In this document: positions 9,118 to 16,052 of the stretch, one piece after another
Layout: every line of letters starts with the position of its first letter
How positions within the stretch are numbered: the first letter of the stretch is position 1
Assembly: GCA_937951615.1 (NCBI GenBank)
Contig: CALFBH010000031.1
Span: 62,001-126,000, forward strand
Direction of reading: 5' to 3'
Length of the DNA stretch: 64,000 nucleotides
From: an uncultured Saprospiraceae bacterium
GTDB lineage: Bacteria > Bacteroidota > Bacteroidia > Chitinophagales > Saprospiraceae
Program-made: the position numbers and the translations under genes
Notes under the pieces: model-generated
The model's database searches: none
What the model was told of the DNA's origin: nothing
The model's input: the letters and a program-made list of their open reading frames with translations, nothing else

Positions 9118-10338
9118 ATGCCATCAAAATCCATACAATTTACCAACCGCCTCGGCTTGCAATTAGCCGCAAGGCTCGAACTCCCACTCATGCCACGCCC
9201 ATTGGCTTATGTGGTCTTTGCCCATGTCTTCACAGGCAGCAAAAACCTGAAATCGGCGCGGCACATTAGCCGGGCATTGACTTCTTCGGGCTTTGCTGTC
9301 TTGCGATTTGACTTTGCTGGGCTGGGAGAGAGTGAGGGCGATTTTTCAGACACCAATTTCCGCAGCAACATCAATGACATCAAAGATGCGGCTGCTTATC
9401 TGAACGAACATTACGAAGCACCTAGCCTGATTGTAGGACATTCGCTGGGTGGGGCGGCGGCTTTATTTGCAGCAAAAGAAATGGACAGCATTCTTGCAGT
9501 AGCAACGATTGGCGCACCTTCTGAGCCAGAACATGTTACGCATCTATTTGGCTGCGAACTAGAAACCATAGAAAAAAACGGCTTTGCAGAAGTCGAACTG
9601 AGTGGACGAAAATTTACCATTAGGAAACAGTTTATCGACGACCTGCGGGCGCACGATTTGCCCACCCTTGCCCGAAAACTCAGAAAAGCTTTGCTCGTCA
9701 TGCACAGCCCCAAAGATGCCACCGTAGCAATCAAACACGCCGCCAACATCTACCACGCCGCCCTGCATCCCAAAAGTTTTGTCACCCTAGACACCGCCGA
9801 TCATTTGCTCACCAATAAACATGATGCAGCTTATGCTGGACAGGTCATCGCGTCCTGGGCACATCGTTATCTGGACATCAAAGAAGTTGCTCCACTGAAC
9901 ACCAATAAGCAAGTGTTAGCGCGACTAATGGACAGCGATATTTATACTACAGAAATCAAAGCAGGCAAACACAGCCTGCTGGCAGATGAATCGGAAAGTC
10001 TGGGCGGCAATGATTTTGGTGCTTCACCTTATGAGTTGCTGAGTGCTTCCATTGCTGCCTGCAAAGCTATGACGCTAAGAATGTATGCCAACAGAAAGAA
10101 ATGGGATTTGGAGGAAGTCAAAGTGCATATTTCCTATGACCGTTCTTATAAAGAGGACTGCGAAGGTTGTAGTCGGGAAGAACGAAAAATAGAAACTTTT
10201 GATGTAGAACTGGAGCTTATCGGCGACCTCGATGATGCACAAAAAGCAAGATTGATGGAAATCTCAGAACGTTGCCCAGTACATAGGACACTGAATGGAA
10301 GTGCAAATTTTCAGACTAAGGTGCTTGGAGAAGTTTAA
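9118..10338 (+). CDS. Bifunctional alpha/beta hydrolase - OsmC family protein
   Basis: The 406-residue fusion has residues 1 to about 255 as a serine alpha/beta hydrolase, with nucleophile elbow GHSLGG (Ser109), acid HSPKD (Asp200) and DHL (His229). Residues about 265-406 form an OsmC/Ohr-like peroxiredoxin domain with the two expected cysteines, Cys315 (SIAACKAMT) and Cys386 (ERCPVHRT). OsmC proteins reduce organic hydroperoxides, and the hydrolase substrate is unknown. This domain pair is a known fusion. The next gene, bshA, is convergent and makes bacillithiol, so a thiol/peroxide link is plausible, but the two are not co-transcribed. Confidence 0.92.
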   Translation: MPSKSIQFTNRLGLQLAARLELPLMPRPLAYVVFAHVFTGSKNLKSARHISRALTSSGFAVLRFDFAGLGESEGDFSDTNFRSNINDIKDAAAYLNEHYEAPSLIVGHSLGGAAALFAAKEMDSILAVATIGAPSEPEHVTHLFGCELETIEKNGFAEVELSGRKFTIRKQFIDDLRAHDLPTLARKLRKALLVMHSPKDATVAIKHAANIYHAALHPKSFVTLDTADHLLTNKHDAAYAGQVIASWAHRYLDIKEVAPLNTNKQVLARLMDSDIYTTEIKAGKHSLLADESESLGGNDFGASPYELLSASIAACKAMTLRMYANRKKWDLEEVKVHISYDRSYKEDCEGCSREERKIETFDVELELIGDLDDAQKARLMEISERCPVHRTLNGSANFQTKVLGEV

Positions 10339-10376
10339 GTTCAGAATAAAGTCTAATATACAAGGACTTAGTTTTG

Positions 10377-10481
10377 GTCGATGGTCGATAGTCCATGGTC
10401 GATAGAAAATATATTTTGCTTTGCAAAATGCTTGACTGAACAATCTGTCTATTAGCTTTAAAACAACTATGAACTATCGAC
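10377..10481. repeat. Palindrome-core element E1 with GTCGATGG-type arms
   Basis: The left arm (10377-10405) is built from 7-mers of the form GTC(G/C)AT(G/A). The core is TATTTTGC-TTT-GCAAAATG (10412-10430), and the right arm in inverted orientation is AACTATGAACTATCGAC (10467-10481). It lies between the convergent hydrolase-OsmC and bshA genes. Confidence 0.75.
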
Positions 10482-10492
10482 GTAAATTGTCT

Positions 10493-10527
10493 ATTCGTAA
10501 TTAAACAATTCGTAATTCGTAATTAAT
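10493..10527. repeat. ATTACGA simple repeat overlapping the bshA stop codon
   Basis: Read on the minus strand, the bshA stop TAA is part of AATTAATTACGAATTACGAA. The same string lies at the ends of the two decayed genes at 15303 and 15873, so the repeat has replaced or defined three gene ends. Confidence 0.7.
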
Positions 10528-11659
10528 TCCGAACACAATCTCGGATAATTTGCTCATAATACTGCTCATACTGTGGCAATATTTCAGCAATATCAAAGCG
10601 TTGTGCCTGGGCTAAAGCTGCTTTCTGAAACACTTTGTGCCGCGCTTCGTCTTCTAGTATGTGGACAGCATTTTTCGCCATATCATCTACATCACCTACA
10701 GGGCTGAGGAAACCGGTTTTTCCATGAAGATTAACTTCTGGCAATCCTCCAGTATCCGAAGAAATGACAGGAACTTCACAAGCCATTGCTTCTAAAGCTG
10801 CTAATCCGAAACTCTCGCTTTCCGAAGGCATCAAAAATAAATCTGCAATAGCCAGCAATTCTTCGACTGCTTGTTGTTTGCCGAGGAAACGTATCTCGTG
10901 GCATAAGCCGATGTCCCGACAAGTCTGTTCTACACTTTGTCGTTCCGGCCCATCTCCTATCAATAATAATTTGCTGGGTATTTTATCGTACACCTGTTTG
11001 AAAATTTTCACCACATCTTCTACCCGTTTCACTTTCCTGAAATTGGAGGTATGGACGAGAATTTTTTCGCCATCAGGCGCTAAAGCTTTTTTGAAATGAT
11101 CTTTATCTACTTTGCGAAAGCGACTAAAATCTATAAAATTGGGAATGACCTCAATCTCATTTTTAATATCAAATTGTCGAAGGGTATCTTGTTTGAGGGA
11201 ATCCGAAACCGCAGTAACTCCGTCTGATTTATTGATAGAAAAAGCAACAACCGGCGCATAAGATGGCCTAGCACCCACCAGGGTAATATCTGTACCATGC
11301 AGCGTAGTGACGACTGGAATATAATAGCCTTCTGCCAATAAAATTTGCTTCGCCATATAAGCCACCGCCGCATGAGGAATGGCATAATGCACATGCAAAA
11401 TGTCCAGCTTTTCATACTTAATCACATCGACCATTTTACTGGCTAATGCTGTTTCGTAGGGCGTATATTCAAACAAAGGATAATCTAAAGAACTGACTTC
11501 ATGGTAATAAATATTTTCCATAAAGCCTGTCAAACGAGCGGGCGGGCTGTAAGTGATGAAGTGTACTTGATGTCCTTTTTGTGCAAGTCCTTTTCCCAAC
11601 TCTGTCGCAACAACGCCACTTCCTCCATACGTTGGGTAACAAACAATACCTATTTTCAT
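10523..11659 (-). CDS. bshA: N-acetyl-alpha-D-glucosaminyl L-malate synthase BshA
   Basis: The 378-residue GT4-family glycosyltransferase carries the characteristic N-terminus MKIGIVCYPTYGGSGVVATE and the nucleotide-sugar motif PSESESFGLAALEAMA near residue 275. BshA joins UDP-GlcNAc to L-malate, the first step of bacillithiol synthesis. No other bsh gene is nearby. The length is typical of the family. The C-terminus VRN followed by the stop is embedded in an ATTACGA repeat, so the last residues may have been reshaped. It reads toward the hydrolase-OsmC gene. Confidence 0.93.
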   Translation of the reverse strand: MKIGIVCYPTYGGSGVVATELGKGLAQKGHQVHFITYSPPARLTGFMENIYYHEVSSLDYPLFEYTPYETALASKMVDVIKYEKLDILHVHYAIPHAAVAYMAKQILLAEGYYIPVVTTLHGTDITLVGARPSYAPVVAFSINKSDGVTAVSDSLKQDTLRQFDIKNEIEVIPNFIDFSRFRKVDKDHFKKALAPDGEKILVHTSNFRKVKRVEDVVKIFKQVYDKIPSKLLLIGDGPERQSVEQTCRDIGLCHEIRFLGKQQAVEELLAIADLFLMPSESESFGLAALEAMACEVPVISSDTGGLPEVNLHGKTGFLSPVGDVDDMAKNAVHILEDEARHKVFQKAALAQAQRFDIAEILPQYEQYYEQIIRDCVRN

Positions 11660-11690
11660 AACGATTTTTAAATGGTGATTATAGTATGTT

Positions 11691-11843
11691 TTGGTCGATG
11701 GTCAATAGTCCATAGTCAATGGTCGTTTTTAAATCTTCAAGTCATTCCAGTGTTCATTTTGCTTTGCAAAATGCGTATAAGTGTCTATGCACAAATAATC
11801 GTAAAACAGGACTTTTGTTAAATTTTAGCCATTGACTATGAAC
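11691..11843. repeat. Palindrome-core element E2
   Basis: The left arm is 11691-11725 (GTCGATGGTCAATAGTCC words), the core CATTTTGC-TTT-GCAAAATG is at 11755-11773, and the inverted right arm AGCCATTGACTATGAAC is at 11827-11843. The short lead-in ATTATAGTATGTTTTGGTC before the left arm is repeated almost exactly before the next element. Confidence 0.75.
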
Positions 11844-11861
11844 GTAAACAATTACGATTAC

Positions 11862-11923
11862 AGTATGTTTTGGTCCTTGGCCATCAGTCCACAGCCATCG
11901 ACCATGGACTATTGACCATCAAC
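11862..11923. repeat. Core-less inverted simple-repeat element E3
   Basis: A GTCCTTGGCCATCAGTCC arm is followed at once by its inverted partner CATGGACTATTGACCATC. It lies directly downstream of E2 and shares E2's lead-in sequence, but it lacks the CATTTTGC palindrome. Confidence 0.6.
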
Positions 11924-11975
11924 TTATCTTTTACTAACAAGATAAGTGTAAAGTATGTTTTTGCAAATAGCAAAC

Positions 11976-12001
11976 AAAAAACGCCCGACAGGAGTCGGGC
12001 G
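11976..12001 (-). terminator. Rho-independent terminator (minus strand)
   Basis: CGCCCGAC (11982-11989) pairs with GTCGGGCG (11994-12001) around an AGGA loop. On the minus strand a run of T follows (complement of AAAAAA at 11976-11981). It would end transcripts arriving from the SprB-repeat gene or from the structured region at 12191-12307. Confidence 0.75.
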
Positions 12002-12128
12002 CGTAGTTTGGTTTGTACTTCCAGAATGCTTAAAAAAAATTACACAATCACATTTCTGGTTAGGGAAGGATGGGACTTTTTAATCTGATACATGGTTTCT
12101 AGCACTAATAATGGTTAGTTTATTAAAT

Positions 12129-12146
12129 GTAAGGTTCGAACCTTAC
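12129..12146. promoter_or_regulatory. Perfect 18-bp palindrome GTAAGGTTCGAACCTTAC
   Basis: The sequence is its own reverse complement without a spacer, which suits a dimeric DNA-binding protein site or a hairpin. No promoter box or gene start lies next to it, so its role is unknown. Confidence 0.4.
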
Positions 12147-12190
12147 GCTGGTCATGGGACGGTTTATATAAAAATAAAAAACACGGTTTT

Positions 12191-12307
12191 GCAAAAAAAG
12201 TACACCGGCAAACAAAGTCATCTTTAACCTCGGTCTGAAATCATCGTTATTCATTCAGAGGGAATTTGACACCAGATAAAATTAAAAACTTGTCTGCTGC
12301 CGGTGTA
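12191..12307 (-). ncRNA. Candidate small structured RNA (rod-like, 6S-like shape)
   Basis: TACACCGGCA (12201-12210) and TGCCGGTGTA (12298-12307) form a 10-bp closing stem about 107 nt apart. Inside lie a second pairing, ACAAAGT/ACTTGT, and an apical TCTGAA/TTCAGA stem, giving a rod with internal bubbles. On the minus strand the 3' side ends in CTTTTTTTGC, as expected for an intrinsic terminator. The shape is reminiscent of 6S-type RNAs, but I cannot match a consensus by eye. It could instead be the 3' untranslated region of the SprB-repeat gene. Confidence 0.35.
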
Positions 12308-12403
12308 TCCATAGTGGGTCTAGCCTTTTGCCTGTACGTTTAGACTAGCCTTAGGTTAAGGGCTGCTTGGTCTCGCCTTTGCGAAGGGAAGCAGAACACC
12401 TTG

Positions 12404-13453
12404 CTATTTAATGATTAACTTTTTGGTCATGGATTGGTCGCCAATCTGGATATTGACAAAATACAAGCCTGGCGTATAATCCTGTACATCTATGCTGATT
12501 TGCGCTCTGCTGACTTGTCCACTATCTTCTTGAAATAATTGGCGTCCGCTGAGGTCAATGACTTCAATTTGTACTTGCTGTGGAGCGGTCAATTCTAAGT
12601 CTAATACTGCATAATTGCTTGCCGGATTGGGCGATAAAGAAAGGTTTTGAATGCCTTCAATCTCTTCGTTGGCTGTAATCGAACTCACTTCATAACACTC
12701 TGTTTTGGAGCAGGAATAAGCGTCTGTCACGGTCAGACAATAAGTTCCTGCGGGAATGTTGGCGAGTGTTGGCGTATTTTCGCCATTGCTCCATACAAAC
12801 TGATAAGGTGGTAAGCCGCCATTCACATCGACATAGATAGAGCCATCGCTGGCACCTGCATTGCTTCCCATAACAATCTCTTCAAATTCGACAGGATTCG
12901 GAGCATTTACGGAGATTGTGGGAGAAGGCCAGAGGCAGCCATTGGCATCAGTCAGGGTGAACTTATAGCCACCAGCAGCCAGTCCTATAGGGTCTTCATC
13001 AGTTGAGCCATTGGACCAGAGGTAAGTATAAGGAGCAGTGCCGCCAAAAACAGTCACTTCTATACTCCCGTCATCCGAATCAGGGCAACTTAGGCTTTGT
13101 ACGAAATTTAAAGACACGCTAATAGGTGCTTCAGGATGAGCAACGTCGATATTCTGTGAAACAACAGATGCACCGATAGCATCAGTCACGGTCACTTTAT
13201 AGGTGCCGCCATCCAATGCCTGAATATTTTTGGTGCTTTCGCCATTCGACCAGGCGTAAGAAAGAGGTAAGGTGCCACCATCGACACTGATTTCGATATA
13301 TCCGTCACTCGCTCCGTAGCAACTTACGATGCCTATGGATTCGACGGTCACGGATACTACAGGTGCATTTCCCTGTGAAAGGTCAGCAGTAGCATACGAA
13401 AAGGAGTTCAATAAAAAACAAAGGATAATACTTGTAAAAATTCTCATGGTCAT
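12404..13453 (-). CDS. SprB-repeat protein with T9SS type A sorting domain
   Basis: The 349-residue secreted protein has a signal peptide (residues 1 to about 22). Three SprB-type repeats follow (SCYGASDGYIEISVDGGTLP, SCPDSDDGSIEVTVFGGTAP, SNAGASDGSIYVDVNGGLPP), each with a Y.WSNG motif. The C-terminal region of about 75 residues (LSLSPNPASNYAVLDLEL to MTKKLIIK) is a Por secretion-system sorting domain. It should be exported by the type IX system and retained at or released from the surface. SprB repeats occur in gliding adhesins, but this protein is short. A second in-frame ATG lies two codons later. Confidence 0.9.
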   Translation of the reverse strand: MTMRIFTSIILCFLLNSFSYATADLSQGNAPVVSVTVESIGIVSCYGASDGYIEISVDGGTLPLSYAWSNGESTKNIQALDGGTYKVTVTDAIGASVVSQNIDVAHPEAPISVSLNFVQSLSCPDSDDGSIEVTVFGGTAPYTYLWSNGSTDEDPIGLAAGGYKFTLTDANGCLWPSPTISVNAPNPVEFEEIVMGSNAGASDGSIYVDVNGGLPPYQFVWSNGENTPTLANIPAGTYCLTVTDAYSCSKTECYEVSSITANEEIEGIQNLSLSPNPASNYAVLDLELTAPQQVQIEVIDLSGRQLFQEDSGQVSRAQISIDVQDYTPGLYFVNIQIGDQSMTKKLIIK

Positions 13454-14113
13454 AACGATTTCTTAGATCAATACCCGATTAATGAATACATCAGATGTAC
13501 GCAACGTACACGAACGCGCCATACAAATGTTGGATTATGTTTGGTTGTCGTAGTGGATCTTGATAAACTAAGTTATCAACTTATGCCGTTCCAGTGAATT
13601 TGGATAAAAGTGGATGGATTTGTGTGAGTTTGTTTTGTCACTAATTCTATCAGCGACAACACAAACATAGAGGGTTTTTTGGTAGCGTGCAAGTCAGGCA
13701 GGCAAATAAAAATTGATTTTTTTGGTTTTTTTCAGCTTTCCAGGTCACATTAAGGCTAGAACAGCTCATTACAGTGCAACATAAAGCAATAACAAAAAAC
13801 ACTGGTTATCAATATATTATATCTTTAAAAGCCTCTAAAACGCATGCCACTTTTCCGCAATAAGGTATAGTCGTGAAATGTTTCACAACTAAAAGTATTT
13901 TTTGTGACAGTCAAAACATTCATTTTTTTATTCAAAACCAATGATTGAATTATTTGAAATCACATTGCGTGATTCATATATTTTTTACACATAAAAAATA
14001 ACACATTTCAACATTAGCAATATAAAAGGGCCAAACGTACTTTTTGAATACATTCCTCATCTGATATAAACAAGTTTTGTAACTTAGAGCGTGTTGAAAA
14101 TTTGCTCTTTTGG
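13454..14113. other. Long AT-rich gene-free spacer
   Basis: I see no gene on either strand. It separates two divergent genes and should contain both promoters. Small inverted repeats are visible at 13497-13511 (TGTACG-CAA-CGTACA) and at about 13873-13886 (GTGAAA-TG-TTTCAC), and either could be an operator. No clean TAnnTTTG box was found. Confidence 0.4.
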
Positions 14114-14584
14114 ATGAAATCAATTAAAAATACAAAGATGATAAACTTAAAAATTATTCTTCCAGTACTGATTGCCTGTTTTTTTGTTGCCTGCTCGGGT
14201 ACAAAGCCAACTGACATTGGTGTCAATAGTGGATTATTCAAGGCTTGCCCTTCTTCTCCCAACTGCGTTTCTACACAAGCGAAAGCGGATGATGAGAAGC
14301 ACAGCATGTCGCCCATAGCCTATACTGGTGATGTCCTAACGGCTAAAGCAAAACTAGTCGGCATCATTAATGGTATGGAACGCACTAAGATCACCGAAAA
14401 TACTGCCACTTATATCCACTCAGAGTTTAAGAGCAAAACCATGAAGTTCGTCGATGATGTAGAATTTTACTTCGATGATGCAGCAAAAATGATTCATTTC
14501 CGCTCTGCTTCCCGCAAAGGACATTCCGACCTCGGCGTCAATCGCAAGCGTATGGAGGCGATTATTGCAGCTTTTAATGGATAG
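14114..14584 (+). CDS. DUF1499 family lipoprotein
   Basis: The protein is about 156 residues with a lipoprotein signal (IACFFVACSG) and a DUF1499 domain beginning CPSSPNCVSTQA. DUF1499 proteins have no established biochemical role. I start at the ATG at 14114, although the ATG at 14138 (MINLKIILP) would also leave an intact lipobox. An upstream TTG at 14102 is less likely. The protein should be anchored in the inner or outer membrane by its acylated Cys. Confidence 0.85.
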   Translation: MKSIKNTKMINLKIILPVLIACFFVACSGTKPTDIGVNSGLFKACPSSPNCVSTQAKADDEKHSMSPIAYTGDVLTAKAKLVGIINGMERTKITENTATYIHSEFKSKTMKFVDDVEFYFDDAAKMIHFRSASRKGHSDLGVNRKRMEAIIAAFNG

Positions 14585-15080
14585 ACCGCCTTCGGCTGAG
14601 AGAGGAGAGATCGTACCTTTGGCGCTGAGAGAAGAGAGACTTTATTATTTTTAGCCACGAATGCACGAATCTTTCACGTCTTGTATTGTTCTAGTAGAAT
14701 GAACAAGCGCACAACTTATCTCGGTGCGTATAGCAAATTGCAAAAGTTCTAAAATTGGGCTGGGATTTAAAAGTCCTGCAAGGACGATATATGTCAGTCC
14801 AGATGGCTATCGGGAGAAGTATTCCATCCTCCTAAAGTATCTAATGTCCCAGCCCTGAAAGGACACAATATCTTATGTCGCCCTTTCAGGGCTTGCAATA
14901 CGGTATGTAAACAAGAATAGGACTACGTCCCATCCTGACATATATTGCCCTTTCAGGGCTGAGGGCTAGTCGAAGGGAATTTGTCATACACACTTATTCC
15001 CTTCTTTGTTCGCTTACATTTCTTTTTTGTTTATTTTTACAAAAAAATAGACACGATAAGCAAAAAACTACAAGAAAAAT
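14585..15080. repeat. Repeat-dense gene-free block (REP-like composite)
   Basis: This block holds a GAGAGAGGAGAGATC duplication directly after the DUF1499 stop, a half copy of the GCACGAAT repeat (14651-14670), and a mosaic of inverted repeats. These are GTCCTGCAAGGAC (14773-14785), AGCCCTGAAAGG (14851-14862) against CCTTTCAGGGCT (14882-14893), a third copy of CCCTTTCAGGGCT (14948-14960), and GATATATGTCAG against CTGACATATAT. No transposase gene is present. It resembles REP-type or non-autonomous element arrays. Confidence 0.55.
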
Positions 15081-15331
15081 ATGCCCAAAGTATTCATCAG
15101 TTATAGCCACGACGACGAGAAATGGAAAGACCGACTCGTCAGCCATCTCGGCGTTTTGGAGCAGCAAGGCCACCTGACGACCTGGAACGACAGAGACATC
15201 ATTGCCGGAAGCGACTATTGGAGGTGAGATATTGGGCGTATGTGGAGGAGGCGCGGGGGCTTATTGAGGCTTGTGGGTATCATCGGCGGGATAAAGAGCT
15301 GGAATTAATTACGAATTACGAATGGGCTTAA
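15081..15331 (+). pseudogene. Internally deleted TIR-domain (STAND-like) gene
   Basis: The ATG at 15081 begins MPKVFISYSHDDEKWKDRL and continues to TTWNDRDIIAGSDYW, the first half of a TIR domain, then stops at TGA 15225. One base shift away, 15230-15305 encode YVEEARGLIEACGYHRRDKE, a segment typical of the C-termini of large TIR/NTPase repeat proteins. The simplest reading is one large deletion that joined the two ends out of frame. The tail then runs into an ATTACGA simple repeat that supplies LITNYEWA and the stop. This is a relic of a defence- or signalling-type gene and is not functional. Confidence 0.6.
15303..15331. repeat. ATTACGA simple repeat at a broken gene end
   Basis: AATTAATTACGAATTACGAA is the same string found at the bshA stop and at 15873. 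It provides the final codons of the TIR relic. Confidence 0.6.
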
Positions 15332-15347
15332 TCACCAGGCAATTGAG

Positions 15348-15466
15348 CTGTACCGTAGCGACGACTTTAGCCGTCGCAGAGAGCAAATTAAAATTTATAC
15401 GTATTTGCTTTTTATTTGATTAAAATCAAAATAAAATCCACTTGACGGCTAAAGTCGTCAGTACAG
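15348..15466. repeat. GTAC-bounded palindromic element, copy 1
   Basis: CTGTAC (15348-15353) and GTACAG (15461-15466) bound an inverted pair GACGACTTTAGCCGTC (15360-15375) and GACGGCTAAAGTCGTC (15444-15459). The interior is AT-rich with smaller hairpins. Related elements lie at 26505-26587 and inside a gene at 55937-55993. Confidence 0.65.
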
Positions 15467-15513
15467 TAAAGCTATCAAGTTGAGCGGCTGTTCAAGTCGC
15501 AAATTTAACAATC

Positions 15514-15921
15514 ATGGAAAATCTAAAAACAGAAGGTTCTTGCATTTATTGTAAAAAAATGTTTGGAACGACCGGCATGGGCAGGCATTTAAGTGCTCAT
15601 TTGAAAAAACAGGAAAAAGAAAATCCGAGCAAGGGCAAAGTTTATCATTTGAAAATAACGGGTGGTTCGGTTTATTTTCTGCATGTTTTAATGCACGAAA
15701 AGCTACGCTTGTCTGATTTAGATGATTTTTTGCGGGCTATCTGGCTGGAATGTTGCGGTCATTTAAGTATGTTTAAAATCAAAGGAAAAAAATATTCCTG
15801 GTCTTATGATGCGGAAGAATTTGGTGAAAACAAAAACAAGGCAGTCGGCAAAGCCTTTAGAAAGGGATGGAAGTTAATTACGAATTACGAATGGGTTAAT
15901 TACGAATCTGGGAGTGATTAA
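15514..15921 (+). CDS. pRiA4b ORF-3-like protein with N-terminal zinc finger, truncated
   Basis: Of 135 residues, 10-30 form a C2H2-like finger (CIYCKKMFGTTGMGRHLSAH). Residues about 45-120 match the start of the plasmid pRiA4b ORF-3 domain (LSDLDDFLRAIWLECCGHLS, then FGENKNK). The family normally continues well beyond this point, but here the frame runs into the ATTACGA repeat and ends LITNYEWVNYESGSD. The last dozen or so residues are therefore repeat-encoded and the domain is incomplete. The function of the family is unknown. It may be a pseudogene. Confidence 0.6.
   Translation: MENLKTEGSCIYCKKMFGTTGMGRHLSAHLKKQEKENPSKGKVYHLKITGGSVYFLHVLMHEKLRLSDLDDFLRAIWLECCGHLSMFKIKGKKYSWSYDAEEFGENKNKAVGKAFRKGWKLITNYEWVNYESGSD
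15873..15920. repeat. ATTACGA simple repeat truncating the pRiA4b-like gene
   Basis: TTAATTACGAATTACGAATGGG is nearly identical to 15303-15331, about 570 bases away in direct orientation, so the two copies bracket the GTAC element and the pRiA4b-like gene. Confidence 0.6.
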
Positions 15922-15964
15922 TGACGAATCATAGCTTGATTTAAAAAGCGTACACCTACCCCTT

Positions 15965-16012
15965 AAAACACTTCGATATTCGAAATTCCTTGTTCGATAT
16001 TCGAGATTCCAC
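15965..16012. repeat. TTCGATATTCGA simple repeat
   Basis: AACACTTCGATATTCGAAATTCC belongs to the same word family as the large arrays at 35700-36830. It lies just upstream of the trans-sulfuration gene. Confidence 0.45.
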
Positions 16013-16052
16013 TATCTTGCTGATAAAAGTAGATTTGCCAATATCCAAAACC

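Larger units (their letters stand above)
12002..12403. other. Gene-free structured spacer
   Basis: I see no protein-coding gene. It contains an 18-bp perfect palindrome (12129-12146), a long inverted repeat with T-tract (12191-12307), and further small inverted repeats at 12316-12400. Among these are an AGCCTTA/TAAGGGCT pair and a CTGCTT/AAGCAG hairpin. The region looks transcribed and folded rather than decayed. Confidence 0.5.

Noticed and set aside
12129-12146. GGTTCGAACC resembles a tRNA or tmRNA T-loop
   Set aside because: No acceptor stem, anticodon arm or CCA end can be built around it, and no tmRNA tag-peptide frame is present. It is a simple palindrome.
12340-12403. Possible SRP (4.5S) RNA because of GGGAAGCAG and GGTCTCGCC on the plus strand
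   Set aside because: The order and pairing of the conserved internal-loop bases do not fit the SRP domain IV, and no longer helix closes around it.
13873-13888. parS-like site (GTGAAATGTTTCAC)
   Set aside because: It resembles only one half of the parS consensus and lies far from any parAB genes. It was kept only as a small inverted repeat.
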